Source of the DNA: a virus
IMG/VR virus record: IMGVR_UViG_3300020054_000148
Span: 1 to 28,041 of that record
DNA length: 28,041 nt
Strand: one strand, 5' to 3'
The notes beneath the pieces are model-generated. The model had not been told where the DNA came from and ran no database searches. It worked only from the letters and a program-made list of their open reading frames with translations. Made by a program: the position numbers and the translations under genes. This document shows, in pieces, positions 19,801-27,776 of the stretch. Each line of letters opens with the position of its first letter. Position 1 is the first letter of the stretch.

Positions 19801-20579
19801 AGAGATTGATTTATCAAGTTTATGTTGGTGGACGAAAGCTTAGACTGTACGATCACTGTATTGAAAGCGTTGCCAAGTACTGTAAAAAACATAAGATTGA
19901 TCATATTGTTCAAAGACACCCAAGACTAATGATTAAGCCTGACGTATTTTCTACAAATCGTAGTCAGGAATCTTATATGAAGTACGGTGGCTTCCTACCG
20001 ATCTATGAAAAAGAAAACGCCTTTGAACATTTTGATGAATATGATCAGATTGCAATCATTGATGCTGACATCTATGTACGTGACGATGCACCAAACATCT
20101 TTGATGAACTCACAGAAGAGTATGACTTTGGTGGGGTGGTTGAGAGAGATATGCCACTTACCGAAGATTACAAACGTAAGATTCTAAACTATTCACGTAT
20201 GCAATACGGATCGATCAGACTTGACTGGGATTGGCGTAAAGATACTGGCGGCGAGTTTATGAATATGGGTATGATGGTTATGAATAAATCATTTGCTAAA
20301 TACCTCAATGGTCAAACCCCAAAACAGTTTCTCATGCGTGCAGAGTTCAAACCATTCATCGATGGTATGGGACCATGGAAATGGTCTACTGACCAGACGT
20401 TATTGAATTATTGGATTAAGAAAGAACAGATGAAGGTCAAGAAACTCCATTGGAAATGGAATGGACTATATACTGCCAACACAAAGATTAACGAATGTCA
20501 TTTTGTACACTTCTTCCTGAAAGATAAGCTACCACAGAATGGCGAGAATGTAGAGGAGCTTATGAATGGAATTATTTAA
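19797..20579 (+). CDS. GT8-like glycosyltransferase (GT-A fold, DxD motif)
   Basis: The 260-residue protein has an N-terminal IYQVYVGG, a central AIIDADIYV (87-94) with D89-x-D91 as the metal-binding DxD motif, and FMNMGMMVMN (155-164), the acceptor-side strand of GT8-like enzymes. Towards the end come WSTDQTLLNYW and HFVHFF, where GT8 enzymes carry a D-Q pair and a His-containing metal ligand. It thus has the full set of GT-A features. It ends MNGII*, with the next gene's ATG inside that stretch. The proteins at 21168 and 26537 share its layout. Donor sugar unknown. Confidence 0.75.
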   Translation: MKRLIYQVYVGGRKLRLYDHCIESVAKYCKKHKIDHIVQRHPRLMIKPDVFSTNRSQESYMKYGGFLPIYEKENAFEHFDEYDQIAIIDADIYVRDDAPNIFDELTEEYDFGGVVERDMPLTEDYKRKILNYSRMQYGSIRLDWDWRKDTGGEFMNMGMMVMNKSFAKYLNGQTPKQFLMRAEFKPFIDGMGPWKWSTDQTLLNYWIKKEQMKVKKLHWKWNGLYTANTKINECHFVHFFLKDKLPQNGENVEELMNGII

Positions 20580-21171
20580 GTATAGTAATTATGAGGAATA
20601 TGTTAAATTCCAAACTGAAGGGAACAAACTAAAACTCAATTCACACTCAGGCGTTGGACCAGAGGTAATTGGGGAGATCAAAAAACGTATTCCTTTTGTA
20701 AGCCATATTCTATGTCATGGTACACGTGCAGGATGGGAACAAAAACATTTTAAGAATGCATACGGTGATAGCACATTTGTTCTTGGTACTGAAATCAGCG
20801 AAACAGCTACACAGTTTCCATATACGCTACAGTGGGACTTTTCAAAGGTGAAAGATGAATGGGTAGGTAAGTTCGATATTGTATTCTCTAACTCATTCGA
20901 TCACAGTATTACCCCCGAAGATACAATGAATACTTGGATGGATCAGGTAGCACCTAACGGTAGTCTTATTATGGAACTACATCTTGCAAGGCCAGGATGG
21001 AAACCAACGAAAACAGATCCACTATCTTATGTTCGTGACGATATTGTAGAGCTGGTAGATAAACTTGGTTACAAGATTATTGATGAATGGCCAAGTCCGG
21101 CATTTACTGATCATCGTGGCAGATTCGGGAAATATAATCATGGAAGACCAACATTAAGGATTCAAAAATGA
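20566..21171 (+). CDS. Methyltransferase-like protein, paralogue of the gene at 8861
   Basis: The 201-residue protein shares its order with the product of 8861-9454: ILCHGTRAGWEQK as the first loop, FVLGTEIS as the second strand, and FDIVFSNSFDHS as the fourth-strand region. The SAM-binding GxGxG is replaced by HGTRxG in both, a shared oddity. A catalytic Asn-Pro-type motif is not seen. The N-terminal region differs. It lies between two GT8-like genes, so a role in modifying a sugar or its acceptor is plausible, but the substrate is not known. It overlaps its neighbours by 14 and four bases. Confidence 0.65.
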   Translation: MELFKYSNYEEYVKFQTEGNKLKLNSHSGVGPEVIGEIKKRIPFVSHILCHGTRAGWEQKHFKNAYGDSTFVLGTEISETATQFPYTLQWDFSKVKDEWVGKFDIVFSNSFDHSITPEDTMNTWMDQVAPNGSLIMELHLARPGWKPTKTDPLSYVRDDIVELVDKLGYKIIDEWPSPAFTDHRGRFGKYNHGRPTLRIQK

Positions 21172-21989
21172 AGAATTTGATTTACCAGTACTGGTTAGGT
21201 AAACCAGGTATTGCAGTTCAGGCTGGTATCGATAATATGAAAGCATATGCAGAACGTATCGGTGCAGAATATCGTTTTGTAAAAAATCCTGGATGGGCAG
21301 CTAAGTATTGTGATATCCCTGCATATTATAATGCCTTTGAGCCTGTCTATAATCAAAAATTCTGGGAATATGATAACATCCTGTTTGTTGACACGGATGT
21401 TTTTGCTGTTGATGGATTAGAAGAAAGTATCTTTGATCAGGACGTAGGTCATATTGGTATTTGTGACGAACCCCACAAAGAGATCTCACATCTAAAAACA
21501 AAAAGCCATATTAATACTGCTAACGATGAACGTTGGAATAAGGTGATGGTAGAAAAATATGGTAAAGAAATGCCACGTAATGAAGCAGGTAATCTAAAGA
21601 TCTTTAATAGTGGTGTGGTACTATACACGAACGAAGGATTACGTCATGCACATGATAACTGGGAAGGATTCCAGGGATATATTAATAATGTACGTAATGC
21701 TGGACTGAATAAGTTTTATACAATTGATCAGAATTATCTACATGCTATGTTAACTATTGCTGATATGAATTATACGGTTATGGATAATGGATGGAACAGT
21801 TACGTACATTATGATGGTGATTCAAAGACTACACCACGTGCGGTAATAGATACTAGGACAGAAAATACAAAATTTGTTCATGTGCAGCTCAGAGGTGCAG
21901 ATGATCAGGACGCATCTTGGCATGAAGTCGTAGTTAATCGTCCTGTTGATGAATGGAAATTATTAGCACTGTTGATGAATGGAAATTAG
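21168..21989 (+). CDS. GT8-like glycosyltransferase with frameshifted C-terminus
   Basis: The 273-residue protein has IYQYWLGKPG near the start, NILFVDTDVFAV (70-81) with DxD D75-x-D77, and KIFNSGVVLY (144-153), the GT8 acceptor-side strand; IDQNYLH follows where these proteins have a conserved D-Q. It is of the same type as 19797 and 26537. The C-terminus lies across a 26-base tandem repeat (see repeat at 21943): after VDEWKL the frame shifts and it ends ALLMNGN*, whereas the second copy in the other frame would give VDEWKLVA*. The loss is at the extreme end and probably tolerated. Confidence 0.75.
   Translation: MKNLIYQYWLGKPGIAVQAGIDNMKAYAERIGAEYRFVKNPGWAAKYCDIPAYYNAFEPVYNQKFWEYDNILFVDTDVFAVDGLEESIFDQDVGHIGICDEPHKEISHLKTKSHINTANDERWNKVMVEKYGKEMPRNEAGNLKIFNSGVVLYTNEGLRHAHDNWEGFQGYINNVRNAGLNKFYTIDQNYLHAMLTIADMNYTVMDNGWNSYVHYDGDSKTTPRAVIDTRTENTKFVHVQLRGADDQDASWHEVVVNRPVDEWKLLALLMNGN
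21943..21988. repeat. Tandem 20-base repeat (26-base period) at a gene junction
   Basis: CTGTTGATGAATGGAAATTA occurs at 21943-21962 and again at 21969-21988, separated by six bases. The period of 26 is not a multiple of three, so the duplication shifts the reading frame at the end of the GT8-like gene and places its stop and the next start in a new arrangement. Confidence 0.85.
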
Positions 21990-21996
21990 TAGCATA

Positions 21997-22674
21997 ATGT
22001 TTGATGCTTATATTATAACCACGATCAATGCATTTGATGATGATAAGGTTCGCGCGCTCACGAAGAGATGTGTTGATTCTTGTCGTGCTTATAATATTAA
22101 ACCTATTTTATTTGATGCAGTTGTTCCTGCTACCTTGGAAAAATATTATCCAGGTTGGCCAGTACGTGAAGATTATCGTGAACGACTTCTCAATAATTAC
22201 CGTAAGAAAGCTGGTAAAGAACCAACAAAAGAAATCGAGAACCGAATGATTGTTATGCAACAATGTATGACAATGAGTCATTATGAGGTTCGTAAAAAGA
22301 TTATCCAAAATGGTTATCCAGCTATTATTCTAGAACATGATGCTATTGTACAACGTCAGTTAGATGTTGGACAACCATATAACCAGTTTGCTGTCAATCT
22401 ATGTAAACGTGAACAAGCTACACATGGTTATGCTATTGGCCCAGAACCAGCAAAGAAATATAATGATATCTATGAAGATCTTGGCTTTGCTGGTCATGAT
22501 AATATGAATCGTTATATCAACGAAGAACAAATTATTAAAATTACACCATATAGAGATTCAAATCCTGTTGTAGTTGGTAACGCACTTCATGAAAGTCAAT
22601 GGGATACACATAGAGGTGCAGTCAAGACCAAGCTTGATTATGTACCAACTACAACGTCAGGAGTATACAAATGA
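21997..22674 (+). CDS. GT25-like glycosyltransferase
   Basis: The start at 21997 (MFDAYIITTIN) aligns with the starts of the relatives at 24266 and 25906; ATG 21979 inside the repeat would add six residues. The 225-residue product has AYIITTINA, FDAVVP (39-44), MSHYEV (93-98) and ILEHDAIV (111-118), as in other GT25-like enzymes. The donor and acceptor are unknown. Overlap with the epimerase is ATGA. Two of these features, the YII-type strand and the SHY...EHDA pair, are repeated in all four GT25-like genes here, so the four probably arose by duplication. Confidence 0.75.
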   Translation: MFDAYIITTINAFDDDKVRALTKRCVDSCRAYNIKPILFDAVVPATLEKYYPGWPVREDYRERLLNNYRKKAGKEPTKEIENRMIVMQQCMTMSHYEVRKKIIQNGYPAIILEHDAIVQRQLDVGQPYNQFAVNLCKREQATHGYAIGPEPAKKYNDIYEDLGFAGHDNMNRYINEEQIIKITPYRDSNPVVVGNALHESQWDTHRGAVKTKLDYVPTTTSGVYK

Positions 22675-23600
22675 GGGTATTCATTACAGGTATTGCTGGA
22701 TTTATTGGATTCCATACAGCTCTACATTATAAAAAGAAAGGCTGGGACGTTTGGGGTATTGATAACTTCAATGATTATTATGATCCTAAACTAAAAAGAA
22801 AAAGACAGGATCTTCTGGTCCAAGAAAAAATAAAAGTAATGGAAGGTGATATTCGGTCTAAAAGTTTTGGCGCATACGTTCCAAAAGAAATAGATCTTGT
22901 TATACATCTTGCAGCCATGGCTGGTGTACGTTATTCTATGGATCACCCTGAAGAATATATTGATGTCAATATTGTTGGTACACAGAATGTTATTCGTTGG
23001 TGTGAAGAAAGAGATATAAAAGAAGTCATCTATGCATCTACCTCTTGTACAATGCATGGTAATCCGTTACCATGGAACGAGGATGAAAAACTTGGTAATC
23101 ACCTCAGCCCATATGGTTATACAAAGGCAACAAACGAACAGCAGTTCCGTACATCGAAGATCAAGAATGCAGTCGGTCTTCGATTCTTTACTGTGTATGG
23201 TCCGTGGGGTAGACCAGACATGGCACTCTTTTCATTTACAAAGAATATCCTAAATGGTAAACCAATTACAGTATTTAATAATGGTGATATGAAACGTGAT
23301 TTTACTTACGTAGATGATATTGTACAAGGTATTTGGTTGGTGTCACAGAACATGACGAAACGTGATATCTACAATATTGGATATGGTAAACAAGTTGAGC
23401 TGATGCATTTTGTCCATCGAATTCAGGAGGAGCTTGGCATTAATGCAGAGATTGAATATGCACCAGCACATCCAGCTGATGCAAAAGAAACTTGGTCAGA
23501 CACTCTCAAAATACAAAAGCTAGGATATAGCCCAACTACACCTATAGATAAAGGTGTGTATGAATTTATAAGATGGTACAGGAGTTACTATAATGATTAA
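22671..23600 (+). CDS. NAD-dependent nucleotide-sugar epimerase, UDP-glucuronate-4-epimerase-like
   Basis: The 309-residue product is a short-chain dehydrogenase-type sugar enzyme: GIAGFIG (7-13) binds NAD, D31 follows the second strand, and the catalytic pair is Y148 and K152 (YGYTK) with serines in STSCTM. HLAAMAGVRYSMDHPEEYI closely resembles UDP-glucuronate 4-epimerases and related UDP-sugar epimerases, and FFTVYGPWGRPDMA and RDFTYVDDIV support this. It would convert a nucleotide sugar, such as UDP-glucuronate to UDP-galacturonate, supplying the operon's glycosyltransferases. It overlaps the previous gene as ATGA and the next by eight bases. Confidence 0.85.
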   Translation: MRVFITGIAGFIGFHTALHYKKKGWDVWGIDNFNDYYDPKLKRKRQDLLVQEKIKVMEGDIRSKSFGAYVPKEIDLVIHLAAMAGVRYSMDHPEEYIDVNIVGTQNVIRWCEERDIKEVIYASTSCTMHGNPLPWNEDEKLGNHLSPYGYTKATNEQQFRTSKIKNAVGLRFFTVYGPWGRPDMALFSFTKNILNGKPITVFNNGDMKRDFTYVDDIVQGIWLVSQNMTKRDIYNIGYGKQVELMHFVHRIQEELGINAEIEYAPAHPADAKETWSDTLKIQKLGYSPTTPIDKGVYEFIRWYRSYYND

Positions 23601-24183
23601 TGCTGAATTAGGTCATGTGAAAGACGTAAGCGAATTTCATCTTTCAATTGTTGAGCAGCAGGAAGAAGCACACGGCACAGACTACTGTGCAATGCACCTT
23701 GCAATTTCTAAGTTCTGGAGAGAAGGCAATTGCAAAAGATACATGGAGCTTGGTGTACACCAGGGCGGAACAGCAGCAAATGCTATGCTTCTCAAACCAA
23801 CCCCACAGAAAATTACCCTCATTGATATTGATATGAGTAGATATAATAAGTATCTGAAGCCACTTGCAGAAGCACACGCAGAAGAAAATGGTATTCATCT
23901 TGATGTAAGAGAAACTGATTCTACTGGTCTTGGATCTATTGATGGCTGTGATATGCTTGTTATTGATTCTGTACATAAGGCAGGATTTATGCAGCGTGAA
24001 CTTACCATCCATGGACCAAATGTACGTAAGTACATTGTCGCACATGACACAAAGTTGCTCTTTAATAAACCAGACGATCAGTTACATCGTATGCTTGTTG
24101 GTTGGGGTAAAGAGAACGGCTGGAAGTTAGTAGAGCGCGGCGAAACTAGTGTAGGATATACAGTAATTCAAAAAGTGATTTAA
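23593..24183 (+). CDS. Class I SAM methyltransferase-like protein
   Basis: The 196-residue product has YMELGVHQGGTAANAML with motif I as ELGVHQGGT (52-60), then ITLIDIDM (74-81) as the second strand, and CDMLVIDSVHKAGF as the later D-rich strand. This resembles the Methyltransf_24/cephalosporin-hydroxylase-type group, which includes O-methyltransferases for sugars. It overlaps the epimerase by eight bases and the next gene starts two bases after it. The donor is presumably SAM; the acceptor may be a sugar hydroxyl, by context. Confidence 0.7.
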   Translation: MINAELGHVKDVSEFHLSIVEQQEEAHGTDYCAMHLAISKFWREGNCKRYMELGVHQGGTAANAMLLKPTPQKITLIDIDMSRYNKYLKPLAEAHAEENGIHLDVRETDSTGLGSIDGCDMLVIDSVHKAGFMQRELTIHGPNVRKYIVAHDTKLLFNKPDDQLHRMLVGWGKENGWKLVERGETSVGYTVIQKVI

Positions 24184-24184
24184 T

Positions 24185-25030
24185 ATGTCGCTAGAAATTA
24201 TTAATGAGATGTTTCCAGATGAAAGACCGACACTGGATACAGTACTTGAAAGGACAAAGCATACTATGAAAGCATACATCATTGCTCTTATGAATGATCA
24301 TGATTCGACTGTGGCAACACGTAGACTACTACTTAGTATTATGTCAACTGAATCAAATATTGAGCCATATGTTTTTAACGCAGTAACACCACAGACATTA
24401 CCATTTTACCAGAAAAGACTTTTTGGTAAGAGTGCTATTCCTAATATCAAATACACGTATCCACATCAAGGTGAAAAACGGTACGATATGCGCACTGGAC
24501 TAGAACTTTCTGGTTACGCTACAAAAGACATCAATAAACGTATCTCTTGTTTCATGAGTCACTACAACCTCTGGAAGTTGTGTATTGAGTACGATGAACC
24601 TATTATTATTTTAGAACAAGATGCCCTGTTTACAAAACAGTTTGATTATGGTATAATTAAGGATCGATTCACTGGAGATATCATGGGACTGAATCATCCA
24701 TCTGGTGCCACACGCCTTTCTAATGTGTATGATAGTTTGCTCAGGAAGAACTGGGATGATCGATATGCCAAGAGAGGACGTGAGCCGAAGCACGACGTCT
24801 TCGAAGCACCGTGGGTAGATAAAAATAAAATGGTACCACAAGGCATTGCAGGTAATTCTGCATACGTGATTAAACCATCTGGTGCCGAGAAACTTATTGC
24901 ACTTACAGCAGAAAATGGTATTTGGCCAAACGATGCTATTATGTGTAAACAACTTATGCCAGGGAAACTGCAGCACATCTATCCTTATGTGACCAAAGTC
25001 CAAGGTGGCAGATCAACTACGAGTGAATAA
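24185..25030 (+). CDS. GT25-like glycosyltransferase with N-terminal extension
   Basis: The 281-residue product has AYIIALMND (30-38), FNAVTPQTL (64-72), SHYNLWK (125-131) and IILEQDALF (141-149), with GNSAYVIKPSGAEKL near the end, matching GT25-like enzymes. In this copy the acidic motif reads EQDA, not EHDA. It begins 27 residues before the usual family start (ATG 24266), so either it has a real leader or translation starts later, near AAAGGA at 24249-24254. No signal peptide is seen in the leader. It stands two bases after the previous stop. Confidence 0.7.
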   Translation: MSLEIINEMFPDERPTLDTVLERTKHTMKAYIIALMNDHDSTVATRRLLLSIMSTESNIEPYVFNAVTPQTLPFYQKRLFGKSAIPNIKYTYPHQGEKRYDMRTGLELSGYATKDINKRISCFMSHYNLWKLCIEYDEPIIILEQDALFTKQFDYGIIKDRFTGDIMGLNHPSGATRLSNVYDSLLRKNWDDRYAKRGREPKHDVFEAPWVDKNKMVPQGIAGNSAYVIKPSGAEKLIALTAENGIWPNDAIMCKQLMPGKLQHIYPYVTKVQGGRSTTSE

Positions 25031-25033
25031 TAG

Positions 25034-25909
25034 ATGATTAAAGACATCAGTGCCCAACTGCTTCCTATGATGCCACCGTTTCGTCCCACAGTTGGTGCAT
25101 CACCCCATATGGTGTTTGACCGTGTAAGAAACAAATTTTATCGTGATTTAATTAGAAAAGAAGTAAAAGGTAAAGTTTGTGCAGAGAGTGGTTTTGGCAC
25201 AGGATTACTCGTTCTTTATGCACTACGGTACGGCGCGAAACATGTTTATGCGTATGAGATAGATCCTACGATGTTTGAAATAGGCAAAAAGATTCTGGAA
25301 GAGATGGGTGCTGATTTTTCAAGGGTTACTCTTATTCAAGGGGCTTACAAAGATGAACATGACGATGTTGAGATCCTAATTCAAGAGCGAGTTGATAGAG
25401 CCTTATGGGGTGAACAGATAATTAATACCTATCCCACAAGGGCAAAAATTATTCCAGGATTACTCGGCTGTAAAATTAAATCCAGACCAGGTCATCTCAT
25501 CCCAGAAAGAATAAAGAAACTTAAAAACCAATGGCTAAATAAAACAATAAGACGCAGGGATGTGCGTGGTAAGTTTAAACGTGTCATGCGGCAAATGATA
25601 AGATCTAATGAATACACTTCATACGACTCGCTTGTACGTGCTGAACTATTTGATGAGCCAGTTTATGAGGATACGATTTTAGGGTCGTATTCAATCGATT
25701 TAAACAAAGGATGCCCGGATAATTTTATCACGGTACCGATTGTTATAGATAATCCTGATACTCTTATCTGGTGTGATTATTCTATGAATGATTGGTCAAT
25801 CACTGAAAATCCCACGTGCTGGAAACCTGACAAAGTCGTAGTTAAACACAGACCCGGTAAAGTAACCTTTGTACAAGACACTCGTAATGGAGCATGGTGG
25901 TTAGAATGA
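25034..25909 (+). CDS. Methyltransferase resembling protein arginine methyltransferases
   Basis: The 291-residue product has a helix HMVFDRVRNKFYRDLI (25-40) matching the ML-x-D-x2-R-x3-Y helix before the SAM site of PRMTs, and AESGFGTGLLVLYALRYGAKHVYAYEID (50-77) as motif I with acidic YEID. Further on, ERVDRALWGEQIINTYP lies where PRMTs have the double-E loop; only one of the two catalytic glutamates is clear (E127). The remainder has no recognised features. It is class I SAM-dependent, but arginine methylation is unproven because motif I is ESGFGTG rather than DxGxGTG. It lies four bases after the previous gene and overlaps the next by ATGA. Confidence 0.6.
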   Translation: MIKDISAQLLPMMPPFRPTVGASPHMVFDRVRNKFYRDLIRKEVKGKVCAESGFGTGLLVLYALRYGAKHVYAYEIDPTMFEIGKKILEEMGADFSRVTLIQGAYKDEHDDVEILIQERVDRALWGEQIINTYPTRAKIIPGLLGCKIKSRPGHLIPERIKKLKNQWLNKTIRRRDVRGKFKRVMRQMIRSNEYTSYDSLVRAELFDEPVYEDTILGSYSIDLNKGCPDNFITVPIVIDNPDTLIWCDYSMNDWSITENPTCWKPDKVVVKHRPGKVTFVQDTRNGAWWLE

Positions 25910-26550
25910 AATCTTATGTAATTACAATTATGGATAATGAGAAATCTGTACAGGTTGCTCAGAGGTGCATCAAGTCTGCTGCAAAGTATGGTATTGAAGT
26001 AGAACACTGGAAGGCAACGACACCAGCAGACGGACCAATTGATTTACTACTTAAGGACGATGTGAAGATCGCAGGTCTACACGAACTATATTCACGTATT
26101 GCTAACTGCTCTGCAGCATTCCATTCACACTTTTCACTCTGGAAAAACTGTATTGCTACTAATGAAGATCATCTTATTTTTGAACATGATGCATTTGTTA
26201 CAGATCCTATTCCAGTGGATGTTAATTACAACAAACTTATTTCATTTGGTAAACCAAGCTACGGTAAGTGGAGACAACCTACGCAGATAGGTGTAAACCC
26301 ACTGACATCCAAAGGTTATCTTCCTGGCGCACACTGTTATATGTTAAAGCCAGAAGCAGCAAAACTTTTGGTTAGCCAAGCTAAAATCATGGCACGACCA
26401 ACGGACGTATATATTAATACACAAACATTCCCATGGGTTCAAGAATATTACCCGTGGCCAGTAGAAGCACGTGATAGCTTTACAACCATTCAAAAAGAAG
26501 CTGGATGTTTAGCTAAGCATAGTTATGGTGAGACTTATGAAATCATCTAA
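25906..26550 (+). CDS. GT25-like glycosyltransferase
   Basis: Start at 25906 (MKSYVITIMDN) overlaps the upstream stop as ATGA, preferred over the ATG at 25894. The 214-residue product shows SYVITIMDN, HWKATTPADG (34-43), HFSLWK (75-80) and IFEHDAFV (91-98), then CYMLKPEAAKLL, as in other GT25-like enzymes here. This is the smallest and cleanest of the set and may be closest to the ancestral form. Donor and acceptor are unknown. It overlaps the next gene by 14 bases. Confidence 0.75.
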   Translation: MKSYVITIMDNEKSVQVAQRCIKSAAKYGIEVEHWKATTPADGPIDLLLKDDVKIAGLHELYSRIANCSAAFHSHFSLWKNCIATNEDHLIFEHDAFVTDPIPVDVNYNKLISFGKPSYGKWRQPTQIGVNPLTSKGYLPGAHCYMLKPEAAKLLVSQAKIMARPTDVYINTQTFPWVQEYYPWPVEARDSFTTIQKEAGCLAKHSYGETYEII

Positions 26551-27181
26551 AATCTTTATTACAGGGTGTGATTCAAATACTGAATGGATGCTTGACTGGT
26601 TCGTAATGAACTACTTAAAACATAATAGTAATCAACTCTATATTATGGACTTTGGTATGTCAGAACGTGCATTAGAAAAACATGCAGGATTTGTGTTACC
26701 ATTACCACCAAGTAATCATGTTGGATGGTTTCATAAACCACTTGCTATGTTATATGCAGCACGTTTAGCAAAGAAGGTATGTTGGTTAGATACAGATTGT
26801 CAAGTACTTGGTGATATTAGTGGTATTTTTAATTTAATAGAAAAAAATAAATTAGCAATGGCAGAAGATCTTCCATGGTCAACAAGACGTGGTAGTAAAT
26901 GGCATAATTCTGGTGTAGTAGCATTTGAAGGTGTACCAGCTATCCTTACTGAGTGGCATGCTGCAGTTGTTAAGTCACCTCAGGTTGGGGATCAAGAAGT
27001 TTTACATTCTTTATTAAATACCCCAATGAGACGCTTTGTACATATCGTAGACTTACCGAATAAGTATAACGTATTGAGAGTCCAATGGGATAAAGATGAT
27101 AGTGTTCCAAAGGATGTTCTTATTAAACATTACACGGGTGCGAAAGGTAAACTACAGATTTGGGATCAGATGAATGGCTAA
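26537..27181 (+). CDS. GT8-like glycosyltransferase
   Basis: From ATG 26537 (MKSSKIFITG) the 214-residue product has KVCWLDTDCQV (80-90) with D85-x-D87, KWHNSGVVAF (121-130) and, later, GDQEVLHSLL, all typical of GT8-like GT-A enzymes. An upstream in-frame ATG at 26525 is possible. It ends QMNG*, and the next ATG is inside that stretch. It is shorter than its relatives at 19797 and 21168. The sugar is unknown. Confidence 0.75.
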   Translation: MKSSKIFITGCDSNTEWMLDWFVMNYLKHNSNQLYIMDFGMSERALEKHAGFVLPLPPSNHVGWFHKPLAMLYAARLAKKVCWLDTDCQVLGDISGIFNLIEKNKLAMAEDLPWSTRRGSKWHNSGVVAFEGVPAILTEWHAAVVKSPQVGDQEVLHSLLNTPMRRFVHIVDLPNKYNVLRVQWDKDDSVPKDVLIKHYTGAKGKLQIWDQMNG

Positions 27182-27776
27182 GGTTGTACATGTAATTGGT
27201 AATGGTGATACAGCATCTCTCTACAAACCTGCAAAGGGACTAAAGGTAACATGTAACGTTCCACCGTTTGCAGTACCAGATGTTTGGGGTACGTGCATCG
27301 TAGATTTTAAGATGATGGTAGCAATGAATGAAGGATCTGTAATTCCTCCTGGACAATGGATTCTTGGTGCAAGACCACACAAATATATGGAACTGAATCC
27401 AAATCTACGTATTAAATGGATGAACAACATTAGAGAATATTATACTGTACTTCCAAAATATGCTGGTAATTTTACTAATTTCAATTGTGGTCATATGGCA
27501 GTACATTATGCAGCAAATAGATTAAAAGGCGAAGAAATCCACATGTATGGATTCGATTCAATCTTTGACTTTAATCTTAGAAGCTATACTGACATGGTAT
27601 TGAATTCTGATAGAGGTAATACAAATAACCTTAGATTAGCAAACAACTGGAGACCAATCTGGGCAGAAATGTTTAAAGAGTTCAAGGATACAAAGTTTGT
27701 GTTACACCACAAGCATAATGAAAGTAAAATCCCACTGCCAGAGAATGTAGAAGTTCATGTATCATCAAAGAAGTAG
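27174..27776 (+). CDS. Rossmann-like protein, possible sialyltransferase/DUF115-type glycosyltransferase
   Basis: The 200-residue product starts VVHVIGNGDTASL (4-16), a glycine-rich nucleotide-binding strand, and has TNFNCGHMAVHYAANRLKGE followed by IHMYGFDSIF, which recalls the later strand of GT42 sialyltransferases and DUF115-type proteins (x-Y-x2-G-x-D). It is shorter than typical GT42 enzymes. I cannot decide between these families. It overlaps the GT8-like gene by eight bases and the last gene by 20. Confidence 0.55.
   Translation: MAKVVHVIGNGDTASLYKPAKGLKVTCNVPPFAVPDVWGTCIVDFKMMVAMNEGSVIPPGQWILGARPHKYMELNPNLRIKWMNNIREYYTVLPKYAGNFTNFNCGHMAVHYAANRLKGEEIHMYGFDSIFDFNLRSYTDMVLNSDRGNTNNLRLANNWRPIWAEMFKEFKDTKFVLHHKHNESKIPLPENVEVHVSSKK

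Noticed and set aside
23648-24130. Short + strand frames inside the methyltransferase at 23593
   Set aside because: They are other-frame shadows; the main frame has clear motifs.
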